A DNA stretch of 64,000 bases from Pseudovirgaria hyperparasitica (taxonomy: Eukaryota > Ascomycota > Dothideomycetes > Acrospermales > Acrospermaceae): NCBI RefSeq assembly GCF_010093815.1, contig NW_022985561.1, positions 1,182,045-1,246,044 on the forward strand, read 5' to 3'. A program made the position numbers and the translations under genes. A model generated the notes under the pieces. It was given only the letters and a program-made list of their open reading frames with translations, was not told where the DNA came from and did no database searches. Positions 57,882 to 64,000 of this stretch are shown in pieces. How positions within the stretch are numbered: the stretch's first letter is position 1; every line of letters starts with the position of its first letter.

Positions 57882-58299
57882 TACGGGCTGCTGAAGGTGG
57901 GTGCGACAAGCGGAAGTGTAGTTCTGAGGAAAAGGTGTCGTGGCGGACCATATGAAGCGAAGCTTTGCTCACGAGCTAGTGGCAAAAGTACGGTTGCAGG
58001 GCGTGAAGGAGTGATCCTGATAGAGAGAGCCCAGCTAGCGAGATATATTAACGAGGTGAAGAGGATTAGAATGGGATGGGACAGGGTGGCTGAAATAAAA
58101 TCGAGATGAAGGGTTTGTACAGGACCGCGAAAGTAGGTGTACAAGGAAAGCGCGACGAGCCGGCTGGGGCTACACGTGACCCTGAAACAGTGGATACCTC
58201 CATCCCTCTCTAGGTCGTCACCACCACCTCTGAAGTGTCAAAGCCATCGTTGAAGCCATTGACCTTTCCACGGTGTCTCTCCGATCGTATACAGCTACC
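57882..58299. promoter_or_regulatory. Shared promoter region of divergent NOT4 and complex I 30-kDa genes
   Basis: 418 bp separate two ATGs that point away from each other, so both promoters must lie here. No TATA box is evident, as in many housekeeping promoters. Confidence 0.5.
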
Positions 58300-59224
58300 A
58301 TGGCTCTCCGACTATCTACAGCGAGGCCACTCGCATCAGCTGTGCGCTCTGCCTCGACGCGGACAGCCGCGAGGGCGTTTACGGCGTCGGCCTCACAATC
58401 TAAAGAACTCGCTGCCAACGCCAAAGACCTTGAAAACATGAGGGTACGCCTCCGTACCCCCTCCCAAACCTCAAAGATCAGCTAACCCTTCCATCTCCCA
58501 GTTCGCCCCTCGACCCGCGACAACCCAACTCAAAGTCCCAGTCCTCAACCCGGTCGACAAATACGCCTCCACCAACGCCCAGCTCCACACGTACGGCCAA
58601 TATCTTCTCTCCTGCCTGCCCGCCTACATTCAACAATTTAGCGTGTGGAAAGACGAGCTGACGCTCTACATCCCGCCGCAAGCTGTCATTCCGACATTTC
58701 AATTTCTCAAGAACCATACCCAGTGCGAGTATACCCAGATCAGCGACATCACGGCCGTGGACTACCCTACCAAAGACCAGCGCTTTGAAGTCGTCTACAA
58801 CATGCTATCTGTGCGACACAACAGCCGCATCCGCGTCAAGACGTACGCGGACGAATCGACCCCGGTACCCTCACTCTGTGGCTTGTACGATGGCGCGAAC
58901 TGGTATGAGCGCGAGGTCTACGATCTCTTTGGCGTTTTCTTCTCGGGGCACCCGGATCTGCGGCGTATCATGACGGATTACGGTTTCGATGGGCATCCGC
59001 TGCGCAAAGACTTCCCGATGACTGGATATACGGAAATTCGCTGGGATGAGGAGAAGAAGAGGATAGTAGTTGAACCGCTCGAAATGACACAGGCGTACCG
59101 CAACTTCCGTGGTGGTTCAACGGCTTGGGAACCTGTAGGGCCGGGCGAGGACAGGAAACCCGATGCATTCAAGCTGCCTACGCCTAAGCCGGAGCCCCCC
59201 AAGGAAGAAGAGAAGAAGAAGTAG
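58300..59224 (+). CDS. NDUFS3: NADH:ubiquinone oxidoreductase 30-kDa subunit (complex I, NDUFS3)
   Basis: Exons 58300-58443 and 58502-59224 give 288 aa; the 58-nt intron (GTACGC, branch GCTAAC, acceptor CTCCCAG) joins ENMR to FAPRPATTQ. The first 35 residues are Arg/Ser/Ala-rich without acids, a mitochondrial presequence. The family signature is complete: WYEREVYDLFGVFFSGHPDL, followed by RRIMTDYGFDGHPLRKDFP and MTGYTEIRWD. It sits in the peripheral arm of complex I next to the iron-sulfur subunits near the quinone site. The C-terminal tail is Pro/Lys/Glu-rich (PKPEPPKEEEKKK), an extension common in fungi. Confidence 0.97.
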
Positions 59225-59766
59225 ATTGGCACATGTAAGACAGGGGTTGTATATAAATGTATACCAGATTCAACGTGCATTTCATATGTCTAAGGTTCGC
59301 TTCTTACTGCTCTAAAATCTATCGTGAAGCCTTTGTACGTTTCAACTCGCGCAGCGGCGCAGTAGATAGACACGCATATCCCACCAGTATACCTCTGTGC
59401 AAGACTTCTCTCATTCCGACGGCCTCTGTCCTTGTCAGTGCAATTTGACATTGATCCCTGTGCCTGAGAGCCCATTCCGGTACGCCATCTACGCAAAATA
59501 CATAAATCTGTGCGAAAAGCAAAACCAAGATACTGCGTGCGAGGCCAGAAGCATTTTAAGCTCTCTGGCTGTGCTACGTTGATGCAGAACGCTGAGAACA
59601 GACAGCAAAAAGTGCGAAGAATCGTGAATTTGAAAATGTTTCGTTTGCGTTTTGTTTTGTGGTATGCACGGCCCTTCGATGCGCGATTCTTTGAAGATTC
59701 TTGATCGTCTTTTAAGCCCAATATATAGTCCTCGTTCGACCAGAGAACTCTTGACCCCCATCACAT
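59225..59766. other. Intergenic between convergent genes, no gene seen
   Basis: 3' flanks of the complex I subunit gene (+) and atg13 (-). Nothing recognised. Confidence 0.5.
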
Positions 59767-62564
59767 TTATAGCCATGGCGATCTCGTCGTTGACCCCCCA
59801 CGTCTTCGATCAAGTCCCGCAGTGCCACTAGCTGTACCACCTCTTCCTTCTTCAACACTTCTCCTCGTCGCGTTCCCGATTTCACTCATGTCGAACAACA
59901 ACGGCTCGTCGTCATCCAACGCATGCCCGGCACGTGAACTGAAGCTGTAACGACTACTCCGTGTTGTAACTCCACGCGTGTAGCTTCCCCTACTGCGTAG
60001 CGCTGGACCGGTACGATGCTCGGTTTCGCCGTCTTGACTCGTAGGTAGAACGACGTTACGTGGGACTGTGCGTTCGTCACTCGCGTCAGCGCTTGCTTGG
60101 TGCGCTGCCGCCGGGCTGGATTCATGATGTTGGAGAAGTTCGCTGAGGCTGAGATGAGGCCCTTCTTCAGCGGGCACGCTGGCGCTGCGTAGGCCGTAAA
60201 TGTCCGCGTCGTCTTCGAGCGTGCGCTGTTGTTGAGCTGCAGAGCTAGAGCGGCGTATATAGGGCCAAGCGCGAGGCGAAGTTGGGATGTCGATGGCTTC
60301 GGACGCACCAGGCGGCGGATCAGCTTCCTCTTCTGGTCGGGATGTAGATGGATTGATTGGTCGGGGGATGACACGGCCTCGTGAGCGGGAGCGGTGGGGC
60401 TGGTCGTAGTCGGCGACACTGTTAGCAGATAATCGAGAGGGTATGGCGGGTGTATGAGGGGTGTGCGGCGAGATCGGTTTCCCAGGTGATGAGGAAGTTG
60501 ACACGGAGGTACCTGCGATCATTGGAGGGACAGAAGACAGTTGTCGGCTTGACGATGATGATGACCTGTGAAGGAGGAGTGACGAGGACATTGAGTCCGA
60601 GAGCACAGCATTCGAGTCGCGCATTTTCTGATAGGTTGACAATGCGGCAGTGGTCCTACGCATTGCTGCGTCGCGAGATGCCGAGTCACGACGATTGAAG
60701 CTTCGTAGGTCTTTCTTGGAATCAAGAAGTTTGAGAAAATCGGATATGTTCTCATCATCTGTTTGCATGGACCCAGAGCTTCCACCTTCACCCTCATTCA
60801 TCATACTGGATCCAGGCTGGGCGGACGAAACACTGGCTTTCCCGCTGCTGATGTTATCATCTTCAGTCTTCGAGCCGCCGCCAGATGAGAACTTGCTTCT
60901 TCGATGTCCGAAACTGCTACTATATCTGTTTATTGGTGCTGGTTTTGGGGATCCTGATGCTGACGATGCGATGGCGGTTTCATTTGGTAGTGACGGCGTT
61001 CTAAGCGCGGTCTGGGGCAACGCAGTGAGGGATGTCCTGTTTCTTGGTTGAGTGTACGGCGCAGCACTCGTCCCTCGACCTACTGAACTGCTAGGCGAAT
61101 GGAGCACAGGGGTACCGATGGCAGGCGAGGACGATAGAGATCCTGCCTTGAAGGCCTGGAATGATACTGAGGGTCGGCGAGTTCCAACCCCGCCCGCCCG
61201 TAGGGATGATCTCCGCTCTGGACCTGGATGGAGGGTTGTGGGTTCTCTCGGTGAAGCCTCTACGGGCGACCTCGAAGGCTGATCTCTAACAGCCCGAAGA
61301 GCGGATATTGGGCTTGAGCCAGCAGGACCAACCTGATGGAACGTGGACATGCTTCCATAAGCCTGGCTGCGATCTGGCTGATCTTGTTGATTAGCTCGGT
61401 TCACAGGTAAAGAGCCAGGTACGGCGCTTTGCTCGTTGCCGGCGTGTCCCAGTGAAGGCTTGAAGTAGTTATCGTCCAGACCCATGAACTGTGAGCTCAG
61501 GAGTGATTCCTGATCGTCAACACGTAAATCGCAGTCCACCCTAAATACCACGGAAATGCTCAAGGGTCCAATAGGGGAGTTTGAGGGCGCGAATGTTTGT
61601 GTCTCAACAACAGGCTCAGATGTTTCATAAAGAGGGATATGCAGAGTGTCTCGCCTCGGATGCTTAAAGATATCGTTGGATATCCGGTACCGTAGCTTGA
61701 GCCCGCCATGAGCACCAGCTTGTCTCTTAAAATATTTGTATGCCGGAAGCATATGTGTCACCGTGAACAATGATCTGAACAAGACAACTGCCTTTTTGTA
61801 GACATTCGGCAAAGGATCCCTGAGAGATGCTGGGGACGCAGTCTCCTTATCCTTTACCTCAACGATCCATCGCTCCAAGAGAAGCTGTGTCACTCTTTCG
61901 TTCCGTTTAGGCAACGGTGAATGCGGAGACATGGGTTGATTGAGCATCTCTCCTACGTTCCATCGTTTTCCTCGATCATCATTTGCTACGAGTATTTGTT
62001 TGTTGCCAAGGTCTTTCAAATCGACATAGGTCTCGATGCAAAGCCGAGGAGGGAGCTCGTTTAGGATGTCCAGGCCTTTCCAGTCTGCCAGACTCTCAGA
62101 AAGAGCGTCAGTGTCATCGACAACGATGTTGAACTACGCAGATGTTAGATTTAAGTACTCGATGGACTTAAATAGAGCGCACTGACCCATTTGTTCTGTT
62201 TTACGTTGCCATCCTGGTTCATACTCTGGGGTAGCACTGCTCTAGCAGACACTATTAGTAAGGCTGCTTTATTAAAGAACTGCTGTATGCAAGTTAGTTA
62301 AAGGTCAGTCATGGACAGCATGGCATAGTCTACCTGGATGACTTGTCTGACCCTGGTGAGATCCTTCTTTTCATTCTCCGAGAGTCTATCACCAGTCTCG
62401 TCTGAGCGTATATCTTCATCATCGTCTCTATTTGGGTATGGTGAATGTTCGGTAGGAGACATGTTATGATTTGTATCCCTTGGATTGTTGGTCCTGGTAG
62501 GGTTGGTTTGTGGATTGGTCGCAGCCGAAGCTGACCTCGGTGGATGTCGAGGTTGCTGATGCAT
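59767..62564 (-). CDS. atg13: Autophagy-related protein 13 (Atg13)
   Basis: Exons 62564-62334, 62282-62187 and 62133-59767 give 897 aa, all introns in phase (52 and 53 nt). After a disordered head (residues 1-65) comes the HORMA domain: VRQVIQQFFNKAALLIVSAR, NKWFNIVVDDTDAL, LPPRLCIETYVDL, ERWIVEVKD, KKAVVLFRSLFTVTHMLPAYK and FRVDCDLRV, in the order of yeast Atg13. The remaining 550 residues are disordered and Ser-rich, where Atg13 binds Atg1 and Atg17 and is phosphorylated by TORC1. The protein starts autophagy at the phagophore assembly site. Many Ser-Pro sites (for example SPSSS, RSPVEASP) are candidate TORC1/PKA targets. Confidence 0.95.
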
Positions 62565-63750
62565 GGTGGGACGATAACAATGAAGTTGTATGGCAGAGCT
62601 ATCGAACCGGTGTGAAATGATATGTCTCGTTGTGTATTGTGAATGGTTATGGTCGTAGTATCAAATAAGCGATAGGCAAACGTCCAGACACTCCATGACG
62701 AGCTGCGAGGACGAGTGGAGGACACAAGAAGGTATGCAATCAGCACAGGTACTGTGGAGGAGTAGCAGAAGATGCAAATATGGCAGAGCTGGCGATTACG
62801 AGCTCAGGCAGCAGCAACGACAGGCGTCTGATGAAGCTGTAGGGATGCCTCAGGACTCGGAGATAAGGGTGGAGCTATGGCAGAGAGGCGGGTAGAAGAG
62901 GGCAGTCGAACAGGACAAGCTGCCTAGATGAGAGTCAGTGATGAAAGTTGAGTGAGTAGAGAGGAGTGAAAGAGCATACAAGGTGGAGTGAGCAAGCGTG
63001 GAGATTAGGAGGTAGACATGGTGGTGGTGGTGGTGGTGTTGGTAGTGAGGATGGTGGTGTGCGCCGGGCAGGTGACTCTAAGAATGACGCTGGTGGATGG
63101 GAGCTCACGCGGAAGATGTCCAGATGGTGATGGCGACGGCGACGCAGCACGAGCTTCGAGGTGAAGACGGCTACTACAACATACCCACGGCGGCGAAAGG
63201 GAGTAGGATGCGGAGGCACTGCAAGCCCGACGAGATGGCGATGCAGTCGGAGGAGGCGAAGGAGGCTTTGTTGATGTTAAGAGTTGCTACCCATGGCTAA
63301 TCAATGGATGGATGGTTGATGGTCCATGGATGGATGAATGGATCCGTGCATTGGGTCCATGCACTGTTTTTGACCGGAAGCTTGTAAAACGAGCTTAATA
63401 CCTAATAGTATTAGTGCCACCAACCCATCACTTAGTCGAGGCTGGAACTGCTGCACCGGCACTACTAATCCCTCAGTTCAGTGGATATTAGTCTTATGTA
63501 TTATATACACAGTTGCAGTCCATCATTCCATGGCCATTCCAATGGATATGATATATACAGCAACACTCCTTCTTTAGATCTGGCCATTTGCCAACCTTAT
63601 CTTGTTTATTGCTTCCACGGAGCCCCTACCAAGCCCCTACTCATTGTGTCTTCCGATACAATTTACTGGTCGTTAGCAAGATAGTAGAGCCCATCATCAG
63701 TCTACCATGTGCCGTCCTTAATTAGCACGCGTCATGTTCTGATCAACAGA
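62565..63750. other. Atg13 upstream region, no other gene supported
   Basis: Contains a (GGT)n run at about 63019-63036 and a GGATGGAT/GGATGAAT repeat patch at about 63306-63342. A + strand frame at 63097-63300 lies inside the promoter and has no recognisable features. Confidence 0.45.
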
Positions 63751-64000
63751 GAACTTGAGTGTAGATAACCTAAATGTACGTAATCTTAGAGCGTGCTAGA
63801 TTTAGATACTAAAGAGAGAACATTTAGCTCTAACATGTATATGAATAATATTAACATAATCCAAGTATCTGTTCTTATATATAAGCTTTTACCTAATTTC
63901 ATATAGTTCTAAGCGATATCTACAGTATCTCTTATCTAGTAGAGCCATATGGACCAACTAGTTACGTGCCAGTAGCAAGTAGCAGTACCAGTAGCAGTAC
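63751..64000. other. AT-rich end of window
   Basis: About 63760-63950 is TA-rich and coding-free, similar in texture to 51390-52100; the last 35 bases hold a GTAGCAGTACCA-type short repeat. It may be the edge of a RIP-affected repeat, but no family is recognisable. Confidence 0.4.

Noticed and set aside
63097-63300. Plus-strand frame of 67 codons upstream of atg13
   Set aside because: Overlaps the atg13 promoter and simple repeats; no supporting signal.

Overview
The window is nuclear DNA of a filamentous ascomycete (Pezizomycotina, most likely a Dothideomycete). The support is GT-AG introns of about 46-62 nt with CTAAC/CTGAC-type branch sites, a fungal hybrid phytochrome kinase, a large Not4, an ascomycete-type laccase and tyrosinase, and a fungal rhodopsin-domain receptor. 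All start codons here are ATG, and several gene models were rebuilt across introns by checking exon phase.

Region by region. 1-27 kb is mostly conserved housekeeping DNA: the 3' end of a proline/glutamine-rich protein (probably ESCRT-0 Hse1), a flavoprotein-domain protein with WW-type repeats, a mitochondrial 2-oxoglutarate/malate-type carrier with a coding CTG/CAG repeat, a 2-3 kb block of simple repeats holding an assembly gap, a vacuolar-type MFS transporter, methionine sulfoxide reductase B, a 49-residue membrane microprotein, cytochrome b5, phytochrome FphA and the multi-KH protein Scp160/vigilin. 27-52 kb is looser and accessory in character: a decayed dynamin-like gene, a secreted laccase, an NmrA-like reductase, a broken unknown gene, a secreted alpha/beta hydrolase, a possible orphan gene, a Golgi-type beta-propeller protein, tRNA-Ser(GCU), a Pth11-like receptor and a secreted tyrosinase, separated by long stretches in which I see no gene. 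52-63 kb returns to compact conserved genes: a large disordered protein, NOT4, the complex I 30-kDa subunit and Atg13. The last 250 bases are AT-rich.

Functional links are modest. Carrier, complex I subunit and MsrB serve mitochondrial or redox metabolism. NOT4 and Scp160 act on mRNA and translation. FphA senses red light. The laccase, tyrosinase and hydrolase are secreted and could act on phenolics or the environment, with a surface receptor nearby, but nothing in the sequence shows that they form one cluster.

The observations I would look at first are the flavoprotein-WW-repeat fusion with a lost catalytic histidine, the 49-residue microprotein with its own 5' UTR intron, the dynamin remnant, the coding trinucleotide repeat in the carrier, and the G-quadruplex array directly behind a stop codon.
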